Assembly (NCBI RefSeq): GCF_000003815.2
Contig: NC_049991.1
Span: 12,818,470 to 12,882,469 of the forward strand
Reading direction: 5' to 3'
DNA length: 64,000 bases
Origin: Branchiostoma floridae
Lineage: Eukaryota; Chordata; Leptocardii; Amphioxiformes; Branchiostomatidae
Positions within the stretch are counted from its first letter, which is position 1; every line of letters begins with the position of its first letter. The notes under the pieces are model-generated. The model saw only the letters and a program-made list of their open reading frames with translations. It was not told the DNA's origin and did no database searches. The translations under genes were made by a program, and so were the position numbers. This document shows, piece by piece, positions 9,864-21,700 of this stretch.

Positions 9864-12384
9864 ATGGAGGTGAGATTCGATGGCAAAAGGGCCTTGGTGA
9901 CTGGTGCAGGGAAAGGTGAGTTTTTGTTTAGGGTTTATGTTAGTGTGACAAGTGGTGATTTACTAGATCTAAAAACTTCTCGGTGTGAGCTCAAGAGAGT
10001 TTGCATGTGTCTAAAGTTAATGTAGTAAATTAACTCTTACAACCAGCTCCAATCAGGTGTGTGTAATATATAACATTATTAGCATTGTCCCCACAGGCAT
10101 TGGCCGTGACACAGCCAAGGCCCTGGTTAAGTGTGGTGCTGAAGTGTTTGCTCTCAGTAGGACACAGGAAGACCTGGACAGTCTGGTACAAGAGGTCTGT
10201 GTAATACGAATCAGTTTTGATCAGTAGCTCCTCTTCAAATTTCATAATGTAGACATGGTCATATACATGTTGGATTGAATATGGTATCAAACTTAGATGG
10301 TGGAACTTGAAGTTAAGTAATTTTAAGTGTGACGTTCATATAGATTATCTTTCTAAAGTTTACACACATTACACACACATCTAATAGTTTGTTCTTTATC
10401 ATCAGTACCCAGGTATCCAACCTGTTCAATGTGACCTTGGAGACCCAGAAGCAACAAAGGCAGCGGTTGAGTCTGTTGGGCCCATTGACCTATTAGTCAA
10501 CAATGCGGGGATCATAATACTGCAGCCATTCCTGGATGTCACTTTGGATGCTTTTGACAAGTGAGACACAGAATTCATAAACCATCACAAGGGTTAACAC
10601 AGATAGCTGGTTTTTGTCTATTACAACAGATTTGTTATCATATCACTGCTTTGTTCCTCCTGTATAGGGTCATGAACACCAATGTGAGAGCTGTCTTACA
10701 AGTTTCACAGGTCAGTTGCTAGAAATACAGACATACATGTAGGTCATGTACATGACTTGAACCTTATTATTTGGATACCACTTCATTATTGGTTAGTGGG
10801 GTTAAGTAGCAGGGATAAGGTTAACCTACACCAAGATAATCCCCCCGTTTTGCCAAACAGTAAGTTAAGATCTGCACAGAAAGTAGAGAATATGCAGTCC
10901 ATGTAGACTCTTGGCAAGTTATTGTAGGAAATAGTTTTGTATTGAACCGAAGTAAGTATAGCTAGAAGCTCTAAGTATAGTTGTTTAAAATGCTTGATGA
11001 AACTTTTTAGAACATTCTTTCAATATGCCTAGATAAAATAAAAACTAGTATAATTTTACACACTTTCTAGAGCAACATTATTTCTGTTACCTTTCTCAGA
11101 TTGTTGCCAAAGGAATGGTGGAGCGGGGAACAGGGGGCTCCATCGTCAATTTGTCGAGCCTGGTCTCAAAAAGTGTATTAAAAGAGCATACTTCATACTG
11201 TGGGTATTCAGTACCATTTTTAGTTTCTTGTTTTAGAAAATGTCTCTCAATGTAAATTTCAATTCCATTGCTGATAACGTGTAATAAAAAGAGTTTTTCA
11301 GTACATCTTCTTGCCTAAATTGTTTATACATATAGGTGCTTCCAAAGGAGCCTTGGACGTCATGAGTAAAGTGATGGCCCTGGAGCTTGGGCCACACAAG
11401 GTAGGTAAAATCAAAACTAAGTCTCAACATGATGCAATACCAATTTGCTGAATTTTCAGACGGATTGACCCCCTATATGAAACCAAGGAGCTACATGTAT
11501 AGTTGACCTTGGTCAAATACTAGGAGCTCTAGTAGTGAGTCGAAAGTGCCCTCCAACATTTAATACTCAGACTTACCACTTTGAAAAACAATCAGAATTT
11601 TTTCCTGGACATTGTGATTAAAGAGGATTCTCGGAATATCATAGCATAATGATAAAATGACATGCTTATTCCCAGATCCGTGTGAACACAGTTAACCCCA
11701 CTGTAGTGTTGACAGACATGACAAGAAAGATTGGCTATGGTGACCCTGCCAAGGCAGGCCCCATACTGGCCAGGATACCACTGGGCAAGTTAGTAGGTGA
11801 GTTAGTCAGCTTTTCCACTCAGAAATGTGACTAAAGACTCTCACCCTTATGACTTTTATACTCTGCAGTTGCAACATTCGGTATAAACAACAGGGCTGAT
11901 TTAAAATACAGCAAAGATGACAGGCATTTAACAATGGCCAGGTTTGAGAAGCATATACATGTACTTTGATTGTAACAGTGAAAATCACTAAATTAAAGAT
12001 ATACCTTGATTTTATTTCTCTGATTTATCTATTGCAGTTGTATTATAAAGGTGACATCTTAAAAGTTTCCACATAAATGAAGATTTCTTCAGTTTGCAAA
12101 AAACTGAAGCTTTTTAAAAGAATATATATTCTTAGTATCTTACATGTTACATCTGTATCCCTAGCCTTGTATGTAGCATCATATGCAAATCTTAAGATGC
12201 TACGTAATAATGTACAAACATATACATGTATAAGAATCACTAGTCTTATGACTGCATGCTGTTGTTTACTCTCACCACAGAGGTTGATGACGTGGTCAAT
12301 GCCATCCTGTACCTGCTGAGTGACAAGGCAGCCATGGTGAATGGGACACACCTGCCTATAGAGGGCGGCTTCCTCACCTCCTAA
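9864..12384 (+). CDS. DCXR: Dicarbonyl/L-xylulose reductase, tandem copy 2 (eight exons)
   Basis: Paralogue of the gene at 4287, same strand and identical exon lengths: 9864-9915, 10097-10194, 10406-10560, 10668-10710, 11100-11199, 11336-11400, 11676-11796, 12281-12384. It encodes 245 residues. Cofactor loop TGAGKGIG, Arg39, NNAG and the tetrad Asn107-Ser136-Tyr149-Lys153 are all kept, so it should be an active SDR reductase. Changes cluster in and around the presumed substrate pocket: NVSSLASKISAKACT of copy 1 becomes NLSSLVSKSVLKEHT (residues 133-147), GINIPQAF becomes GIIILQPF (85-92) and NPGIVMTNM becomes NPTVVLTDM. This suggests altered substrate preference, by inference. Tail-to-tail with the formiminotransferase-like gene, 160 bp apart. 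Confidence 0.93.
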
Positions 12385-12544
12385 TAAGAAAATCACTTCT
12401 TTGAAGTGGTCAGCTTTTTTTCATTTGACTAGGAGAAATGTAATGTCCTAACTTTATCTGACTTCATTTCGAAGTTTTGATCAGTCCGGTTTTACATCAT
12501 GGCATTGCTTAATGTATACCAGCTTCTGAAACGTTCCTTGCTGA

Positions 12545-15437
12545 CTACATTGTAGTCTGTGTTCTTGTCCTCCAATGCATGGCCTGTCCTGTGTTGAGTG
12601 CCTGTTCGGCGAGCTGACATGCTCCGTGCGGGGTGAACCCCACCACATTACTCCCAACAGTCCTTACCCCTCCTTCAGCAGCTAGCTCCTGTATACGTCT
12701 CTCTACCACAGAGGGAGGGGTGTACACCCCCTCACCATACCTGTACAACTCATCATCACTCCCATAAATATTACTTTCTTCAGTTCTGCGACCATCTCCT
12801 AAATTAGAGTGAGAAATGATTGATTGTCCTTCATGAGGAATACTCATGATGTTACAAGCTATCTCCACTTGCCCCTGGTGACTAAATGCCATTGCCTGAA
12901 CACCAGGAAGGCCACCTGGTGTCCTTCCTCTGATGGACCTCACAATTTGCTGCCCAAACTTCAGGTCCTGAGTGTCAATGGTGACATTTATGACCATCAT
13001 GTAAGGTATGGCTCCAATAGCTGCCAAGAAATGTGAACAGATGAGACATTATGTTGAATGGAAACAATAACGTTGGTTATGCACAAATGAGCAATCAAGA
13101 CATACACAGAGAAGGCTATCTATTATGTAACACATATCAAAACTAAGAAAAACAACACTATTATAGGTAGCACAAACACAGTAGCAATTATTACTAGTGA
13201 AAGGTTGATAATCAGGGTTGGACAAATCCACTAGCCCGATTGTCCCGGGCAAGTGAATGTGCTGATTGGGCAAGTGCATATCCTACCCTACTTGTCCGAT
13301 CGGGCAAGTAAGATTCTTTCTATGAGTGAGATTTTGATATTACTTACTACTTTTTGCAATCATGGAATCGAGCTTTAGTCAACACATAAAAATAGTGCCA
13401 ATGATAAAAGAATTCTATTGCTGGGAGTGAGGTTACATACTACCGGGTATTAGAAAAATGTTTTTAATTAAAATTTCGGGCAAGTGAAAGATTGGTTTGG
13501 GCAAGTAAATTTTTTATGTACTTGTCCAATAGGACAAGTGTATTTTAGAAAACTTGTCCAACCCTGATAATGATAGCTATTATTTTAGTAAATGAGAGAA
13601 AATCTGAGCTCAAACTATGATGGCCTAATATAACTAGATTTCCTTATTGGCATTTGAAGATATATTTTCCTTTATGCAAACTCTTAGCTCACCAACCTGT
13701 TATGCCATACCGGCTTGAAGGTTTCTCTCCAACGTCTTGTTTAAGTTCCTCAAAGGCAATACCAGTTGAGAACCAACCCACTTCCCTCCTGCGCTGGGCA
13801 AGCGGCCGGCACAACGGCCGGTCAGCATGGCCAAAGAGAAAAGAGGCACTTCCCTTGACAGTAGAGGCTAACCTGTGAGCCACACCTGTATAAGCGAAAA
13901 AGCAAGCACTTGTGAATTGAAGTTTCAATACAAAGACAGGTACACAAATGTTTAGGTCTGGACCTGTACCTGTACCTAAACAATTTTACAGGTACAGATA
14001 CTGGTATTTTAATTCAGGTACACAGCCCTTTGATCTCACTCTGCATGAAGGTGAGCTTCTGACAGAGGACAATACTATTATCAATCCCCTTACAAAATGC
14101 AGCTTCCATAGCTAGGTTGCAATCACATCATCATCTTGAACAAGTAATAAAATTGTATACACACCAATTGCAATCTCCCCACACTCCTGCAGGGTGACTC
14201 CTGTAGACAGAGGGTGGAGGGGTACCAGGTCCACTGACCCCAGTCTCGGATGCCCTCCCTCATGCCTGCTCAGATCTATCTGTGTGGGCAAAAGAATAAC
14301 TTATAAGTCCATTTCTGAGTTTTATCATAGTCTAAGTTTACTTTTTAACACTGGCAACTGTTACCTTGGGTAGACTATCCACTGTTTCTGGTATGTAAGA
14401 ACACTGACAATTTATTACATAAATGTTAAGATTCTAGATACATATTCTAAGATTTCCTTTCAATGCAAGAGTGATGACTATACTCACATGTTGGTAGGCA
14501 GATGTGCAGGCTTGGAACACAGCCTCACCTATATCCTCCACTGTGGATGCAATGGTCAGGACTGACCTGTTGTAGTCATGGTCCGAGAAAATGTTCAGCA
14601 CAGAGGCTCGACACCCTTCGACAGTCAGAGAGAAAAGTAATGAGTTATGCCACATATATCAGACAGGTCTGGAAGAATAATAGCAGTATGTGTGTAAGAA
14701 ATACTGATACCAGAGTGTACAGTATCAATTCATTTTCGGGTTCGTGGAAAAGCCTGGGCCCAGGCTAGCCAGGCTACCCTTTTTGGGCCCCAAGAGTATA
14801 CGCATAGGGAGTTAAGCATGGTTTAGCTTCTAAAATTTCCATTAGGGGTCAAACCTCCATGCATACAATCGGGGCCCTGAAAAGGATAGGCTGCTGGGCC
14901 CAGGCTTTTCCGCGAACTCCTTGTTTTCTCTGTTTTACAAAGACTTATGACTGACTCAAAAACGATTATTGTAACACTATTATTTGCCTCAAATCTACCT
15001 TGGTCTTAACTTTAAGCTTTTGTAATATATTTTTAAACTTTGCACCCTTGCAGCAAACCACTACCCAGGTCATGCATATTATGTGGCATAACTTCAATCA
15101 AGGTGTTTTTTAACCTCCTTGCTTCAATATTGTGAAACAATGGGTTTTTCAAAACGTTTTCAAAACTGTAAAAGGTGAGAGCGGCCTGAAGCATCTTTTG
15201 TGGTTACCGGTGGTGATTTAAACTACAAGAGGAAACCTGCACACGACACATATGATATGTAGCATACATACAGCTTAGTTTATAGTAACACTTGGCTACA
15301 ACTTTGTTCGGGATCCTACCACCATCTCGGTCTGTCTTGTCATTCACCCGCAGTGCTGACATGGCAATGGCCTCCACTGTTTCCTTACTCCGCCCCTCGG
15401 AGATGTTCATCAAACATCCTACCAGCCGCCTTGTCAT
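12545..15437 (-). CDS. FTCDNL1: Formiminotransferase-like protein (FTCDNL1 type), five exons
   Basis: Minus-strand gene related to the formiminotransferase half of FTCD, the folate-dependent histidine-degradation enzyme. Exons in transcript order: 15437-15320, 14615-14488, 14279-14165, 13885-13697, 13020-12545; phases agree and give 341 residues. ATG at 15437 begins MTRRLVGCLMNISEGR, the expected N-terminus. Other motifs: SVLNIFSDHDYNRSV (44-58), RHEGGHPRLG with His92 aligned to catalytic His82 of FTCD, ERRRE/QRRREVGWF, and the C-terminal subdomain start ITAIGAIPYMMVINVTIDTQ. Both formiminotransferase subdomains seem present, no cyclodeaminase domain. Whether it binds folate is unknown; the biochemical role of this paralogue family is unclear. 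Introns 1 and 4 hold small transposons. It shares a divergent promoter with HAUS2. Confidence 0.88.
13213..13566. mobile_element. hAT-like MITE in FTCDNL1 intron 4
   Basis: A 354-bp element starts CAGGGTTGGACAA and ends with its exact reverse complement, the CAG...CTG ends typical of hAT elements. Inside are repeated GGGCAAGT/ACTTGTCC half-sites that can pair. An exact 8-bp target duplication is not readable; ATAAT flanks both sides. No transposase is present. Confidence 0.72.
14738..14920. mobile_element. Small MITE with ~45-bp inverted ends in FTCDNL1 intron 1
   Basis: The left end (GGTTCGTGGAAAAGCCTGGG) and the right end (its reverse complement with few changes) enclose about 180 bp. The arms extend inward through CCCAGGCTAGCC and GGGGCCC with small gaps. 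No coding capacity is seen and the target duplication is unclear. Confidence 0.7.
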
Positions 15438-15731
15438 TGTATTTATTTGAGCAATTATTACCCCCAATTTGGCCAAACAACTCCCAACCGAAGATCACCA
15501 AGTTTGTAAGACAGCTGGTAACCTTTGACCTTAAGTAATTCACTTTTAAAACACCGGCGGTGATTGGTGAAAGTGTCTACGATCATCCAATGGAAAGATA
15601 CCTTACATTTTTAAGAGGTTATCGTACTGCATCCTGGGAATCCAAAATGGCGGTAATTTGAAGTTTGATAGAGTGAACTCTAGAAATTATTTTGTTTTTT
15701 CGTGCTTCTGAAGGCTTCGGTAGTATTATAG
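15438..15731. promoter_or_regulatory. Bidirectional promoter between FTCDNL1 (-) and HAUS2 (+)
   Basis: Only 294 bp separate the two start codons. Within it are ATTGG (15563-15567, an inverted CCAAT), CCAAT (15587-15591) and AAAATGGCGG (15644-15653), which matches the YY1 consensus often found just downstream of TATA-less starts. No TATA box is evident. This is a plausible shared CCAAT/YY1 housekeeping promoter; binding is inferred from motifs only. Confidence 0.65.
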
Positions 15732-18700
15732 ATGGATACTTCAACAGTGTTGAATCCTTGGGCAAGCGAGCAGCGTCCTTTGGGGCCGTATGGTCTGCTA
15801 ATACAGCAGGCAGAGCTATCGGGCCACCTAAAAAAGGTAAACCAACAAAGAACTTTGTAAAATGTGTGTGTGCGTGCGTGCAAGCAAGCATGCGTGCGTA
15901 TGTTTGTGTGTGTCTGCGCGCGCGTTCATGCGCCAGTAAAATCTATGTTAAGTTATAGAATCGTTTCAGGAGCGCAAGTATACGAAAGTAACGGGTTCAG
16001 CACTGGTGTTCCAGTGCTGAATCAATGGGTCGAATCGGCCTCAGCACTGGTTTTCCAGTGCTGAAGAAACATCGGTAGTACTGAAAGACGGAATACCAAG
16101 TAATACCAGGTTAAACATCAAGGAACTCATATATTATGTGTACATATGTGTTCCCCACATATATAAACCAAATATTTTGTAGTTTATGGGCTTAAAAATA
16201 ATATTTTTGCCAAAGAATTCCGGTGGCAAAGTGCCGCTGCCCCGCGCGGCATGATATTTGATAGCGCTGGCGGGCCGGGTCACATCAACAACACGGCGAG
16301 CCGCGACACGTTAATCTGACGTTAATGTTTATCATTTTTCAATTATTTGCAACATCGTGCCCTGGTTTATCTTTGCAGTGTTTCAAACAGTTGTATTTTA
16401 GTCATTTCGTCACGTTAAAATTTGTCCGGGCCCATTAGTTGCTTTTGATTCTAATTTCTATCACGTCGGTCTCGGGGTAGTGACACGCTTGTGCCGCAAA
16501 ATCTCCGGCGGTTTAACGTTACAAGTTACAACATGCAACACGACGACAACACTGATACAATTATGTTGTTGAATGTTCCAACTACCAGTATAAGGAGTTT
16601 GAAACACTAGTCAATCATTGCCGACTCATCGGCAGTTGCACATTACCGGAAGAAGAAGAACCGTGTTGTTGATTGACCCGGACCGCCAGCGCTACTCATG
16701 CCGCGCGGGACAGCGGCGCGCGGCGTTTTGTTAGCGGAATTCTTATAGGCAAAAATATAATTTTAAAGCCCATAAACCACAAAATGTTTGGTTTATATAT
16801 GTGGGGAACACATGCACACAAAATGTTTGAGTTCCGTGATGTTTAACCTGGTATTACGTGGTATTACTTGGTATTACTTGGTATTCCGTCTTTCAGTATC
16901 TCCCAAGAAACATCAGCACTGGTTTTCCAGTGCTGAACGGCCTTGTTCCAGTGCTGAAGCTCCCTCAGCACAGGAATTCCAGTGCTGAACCCAATGCGAG
17001 CACTGGTTTTCCAGTGCTGAACTGCCGTCAGCACTCGGGTACCAGTGCTGAACTCGCGGCGGAGAGGCAGCGAGGCGGCGAGGCTGTTCAAAGGTCATAA
17101 TTTCAGCACTGGTTACCCAGTGCTGAAACCGCCGTCAGCACTGGAACCGAGTGCTAATATACAAAAGTAACGGGTTCAGCACTGGATTTACCAGTGCTCG
17201 GGAACTTTTCAGCACTGGAAGTCCAGTGCTGTAAAAACATCAGCTCTGGGCTTCCAGTGCTGACGTTTATAAAGCACTGGAAGGTTCCAGTGCTGAACGT
17301 AATATTCATGTAGCATGCGTCCGTACGGCTGTCTGAGTTATTTCCTTTAGACTTAGAGTTAGATATACCTGTGCATGACTTTGTGATGTTATTGAATTGT
17401 GTGAATGTAAGTGTAATAGATATAGCCCTTTCTAGAAGTAGAATCATTTCGGTGGCTCTGAAAAGGGCCGGGGTAATTGTAGACAGCAGATCAATCTTCG
17501 TTGTTATTCATGTTTATGGCTCAAGCTGCGGTAGAAGGTATATCAACAGGTTGTTTTGAGAAGTTAGTAATGTGATTGAAGACATTTTAATTTCGTTAAA
17601 ATTGTTATAAACGTCCTCAGCACTGGAAATCCAGTGCTGATTGTAGTCTCAGCACTCGGTTTCCAGTGCTGACAGGAGGGCTTCCAGTGCTGAAGCTGCC
17701 TCAGCACTGGATTTCCAGTGCTGACGCCGGCTCAGCACTGGACTTCCAGTGCTGACGACCACTTCAGCACTGGTGTTCCAGTGCTGACAGAGGAGACTGT
17801 TACTTTTGTATATTTGCTTCAGGAGCTCGAAATGAGTGCAGCAACATTAAAATTATATTAATAAGAACCTAGCTTTTAAATGTAGTTGCCCACTATACTG
17901 GGCAGTGGGCACTGCAAATCAAAGATATAATAATATGATGAGTAGAGTAGGGTAGAGTTCAAACTTCAAAGGGTTGTTGGTTTGTTTGGAGAGAATTTTA
18001 TCATAGAGGTGAAAAAAATTATGTTATGCAGGGATATACCCTAGTTGAATTTTGTATCCTTGATACATTTGACTCAAAAGAGGAGGGATCGTGACATTGC
18101 CATGGCAACCGACCTCGTCCGTGAGAAGTCCCCATCCCTCCAGCTGTTCCAGGTGCTCAGACAGATCACAACCCAAAGGAAACAGCTTGATAAGGTAATC
18201 CATATGCAGATATGCCAGTAACATGTTAGTCGTGACTGAAGTGTTTTTCTGTAACTTCTCTACTCTGGCTGGACAGACAAAAAGCTTTGTCATACATGCT
18301 TATACATATGTATATAATTAGTCTCTTCTATCTCTACTTCTATATAGGATGAATAAATTGCCAGGGATGTTTGGCCACTGTATGGTAACATTGGTATCAT
18401 TATAACTGCAGGCTCACTGTTTCAATTATTCACCCTATTTTTGCCAAATTCTACTTGTCGTATCTCCATAGGAAGGACTGGTGGAGGCTACTTTAGATTA
18501 GATGTAGTAATTACATCATTGAAATTTGATAAGGTTTTGACTGAGATAAAATTGTATAGTATTAGTATTACACACAAATTGCTATCTCATTGCTCTCATG
18601 GTGAATGCTTTCAGTTTACAACTTTACATGTTTTCTTCCTTCCTAATACCCAGGTCAATATTGAGGTCCAGTGCAGACAACAAGACCAGGAGACTAATGA

Positions 18701-21700
18701 TATCACAGATCTCGGAATACTAGGTAATCTGCCAATAAAACACATTGGTATATCTGTACTCATCAAGGAGAGTCAAAAAGTAATGAAAGTTGTTCATAAC
18801 AGGCTCAGTTTTTCATCGAATAAGTTTGAATTTGACTTTGTGTATATAATCTATAATTTATAAATGATATAATGAGCCTTCTGTCATGGTAAGGTATTAG
18901 AACTGGTCAATACATCAAATGTACTACTAAGATATTTATGTGGGCGAAGCCCAACATTTAGTTTTTCCTCAGATATTTGCATATTCCAACCGGAAATCAG
19001 TAAAAATGGAAGCTGTAAACATGCACTCCACGTTTCAAGGTTTTTGATTGGCTTGCAGTCGCACTTTCTCGGTTTTACGTCTGAGGTAAACCTATCAAGG
19101 CACAGAACACAATCGGCATCGACTTTGATAATAGCCAATCAGAACTCAGAAAAAATGGAAGCTGTCAACATATACTCCGCGTTTCCAGCTTTTCGATTGG
19201 GACAAAGTCGCGAACTGTCTCGGGTGTACGCAGAACTGAACCACTCAACGCACAGGACACAAAATGGCATTCTGCATGCAGTTTGACAATACTATAGCAG
19301 CTGAGACGACCAAACAGGCGCTCAAGGAAGAAGTTAGCCGCCATGGAATGAACGAGATTGATAAATTTTCACACAAAAACGTTATCTTCAGAAAATTGGA
19401 CCTTGGAATCTTGCAAATTCAACGGTGAACGGACGTGTTCAAGCAACGCAATACATTTGTATACCTGTTAAAACGTGCGCTTGTAACATGTTGTAGCACT
19501 GGCTCAGTGGTATTATTCACGCGTGGTAAATCAACGCTCCGGGATCGAATCTGTGGACAGACAATGTTTTTTAATTTTTTTTTCCTTTTGCTGCATTTTC
19601 GCGAAAATGTTGCCTTTCTTGTTGCTTCTTTTCTTGCAATTTTTGCTTTCTTTTCCCTTCGCCCACATCCTGCATTTTTTTCAAAAATGTTGCCTTTCTA
19701 GTCTCAAGCGTTTTCTCAAAGGCATTTCAATACCCATCACAAGAACAAGATCTATCTTCATTGTAGTGAATATAACCTACATGTGCAGGCTCTTTGCAAC
19801 ACCCCCTGGTGGGGAGATGGTGAACTACAGCTGAAGTCTTTAAGCCCAAAAATAGATATATTTTACTTTTTAGTATTTTAACACCACTTTCTTGCAGGTG
19901 CTTCTTCGTGTGCAACCCTTCTATTTTCTACCATCTTTGAAGGCAGTACTGAACAATATTTTTTTTTACCATGTCTATGGGACACAGTGATCCCAACTTC
20001 CCCAAGTCACATGCACTGACTCAGTCAGATAGTTATATTATAGCATGCAATAGATGGATGTACATTGTAGCTAAATAAAATCAATGTTGTGTTGATACAG
20101 TCCTTTCCTCTTCCTGCTTAAGGAGTCAATGCGCAGTCAATGTGGTGCCTTATTATATGATTGTCAAATGCAATGTCATGGCCCCATCATAGGTTCAAGG
20201 TCAGGGATCATCTATAAAGATCAGTATTTCCAATTTTTGGAAATACCGTATTTCCTTGATCCATTTGATATAGAGTTATTTCATCAAAGCTAGAGGTTAA
20301 CTGAAGCTTGATGTAAATAACTTGCAAATTAAGAATTTAGAAAGCAACACTGAAGTTGGAAAGTGGTAAGCAGCTTTTAAGTAAAAATGTAGAAAATACT
20401 TGTACCACGATGATGTTCGTCCATTGGAAGTTGATGAGGACCTTGACTTCAGTTCAGTTCAGTACCATAGCTTGACTAATATTGGGAGGGGTCATTAACC
20501 ACAGCAAAGCGAGAGATTGTGTAAACACAAGCTACTTGAACCATAGTATTGAAGGAATCATGCTCTTTTGCATCATGGGAAATGTTTAATCTTATATGAT
20601 AAGTTATATAATAAGTATACAACAAGAAGTTGAAATAGGCAAAAGGCTAAAAGTTTATTTCAGTGTCCTACAAAAGTGACCAGTGTCAATCAAGGAATCA
20701 TGTTTTTCATCATGTACAAAGGAGTCCTGATTGCCATATCAGTACATACATACATGCATTATGAGTCAAAGTTCTGCTCAGTTTAATCTTATCTCAAGGC
20801 CAAACCTATCAATTCAGACTGCTGTCTTTTCGGCCATAATTTTTTCTTATGGGTTGTTAGACATTCACTGCCACCACAGTGTCTGTATTCTGATTCACTG
20901 TGTCCTGTTTTACTGCAATGGATGTCTTTATAATGGGACTTTATTGTCCTAGTAGATCAGACCTATAAAATGTCTGGTGATTTGGAGAGTTACGAGCCCA
21001 TTATCAGGAGTCAATGATCAGGCTTTTCTAGCAATGAAGAAAATTGAATGACATGTATTTTCCAGTGGGATTAATGTGAGTTGTGTGAGGAGGGCAAGAC
21101 CTTGTGTAGAGTTGTGCAATCTCTTGATCCAATTACAGGTTACACTCTATTTTACAACTTCTAGAGAAGAGAATAAAACAGCTGAATGAGCTGAGTCAAC
21201 ACCTACAGACTGTTATGCAGCACAAGGCCCAACTGAAGTCCAGACTGCAGAAACCTTTTGTGGGAGAATACCTACATATTGCAGGTATATGTGTACATCT
21301 GTTAAGAATATTGCGTGCTTTTCTTTTACTAAAAGGCTATATTCAACAAGTTACACTTGAATGGTGGGTCACACATAGAGAAATGAAACTCAAACCAATT
21401 TGTTGCAGCTATCTTGTTTTATTGGTAAAGATATGGACAGTAAAGAATACGGTTTTGAAAAATCAGCTTTGCAGTGGTTGTACTTGTCTTTTCAAGGGCT
21501 AAACAGTACTAGTAATGCACTTGCACCAAAGAAACTAGTACATGCATGTAGTAATCAAATTAGTATTGATATATTGATTGAACTCCAACACAATTTTACT
21601 TGTAATTCAATTCAACTAAGCATTCAATTTTGGTTTGTTTTTCAGTTCAGCATTTTGAAAAGTTTTGCTATAGCTCTATCATGAACAAGGTCTTAAAGAC

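Larger units (their letters stand above)
15983..17808. mobile_element. Composite palindrome-array foldback element in HAUS2 intron 1
   Basis: The element is bounded by CRAAAGTAAC (15983-15992) and its inverse GTTACTTTTG (17799-17808), each flanked by TATA (15979-15982 and 17809-17812), consistent with a TA/TATA target duplication. It contains 17 short palindromes of the form TCAGCACTGG-N4-CCAGTGCTGA plus two right-half-only copies, in three clusters. The left portion holds a 240-bp inverted repeat (16064-16300 against 16675-16912) around a 375-bp core. A second internal start, TATA plus CAAAAGTAAC at 17158-17171, suggests that a 647-bp sub-element (17162-17808) is joined to or inserted in a larger one. 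No transposase ORF is seen. Confidence 0.8.

Noticed and set aside
15692-15958. Alternative reading frame at the HAUS2 first exon
   Set aside because: The other frame (from 15732) starts with a true ATG, gives the NPW HAUS2 N-terminus and ends exactly at a phase-correct donor.
17617-17787. CRISPR-like repeat-spacer pattern
   Set aside because: Spacers are only 7-8 bp, repeats are palindromes in an animal intron, and no cas genes exist. It is part of the foldback element.
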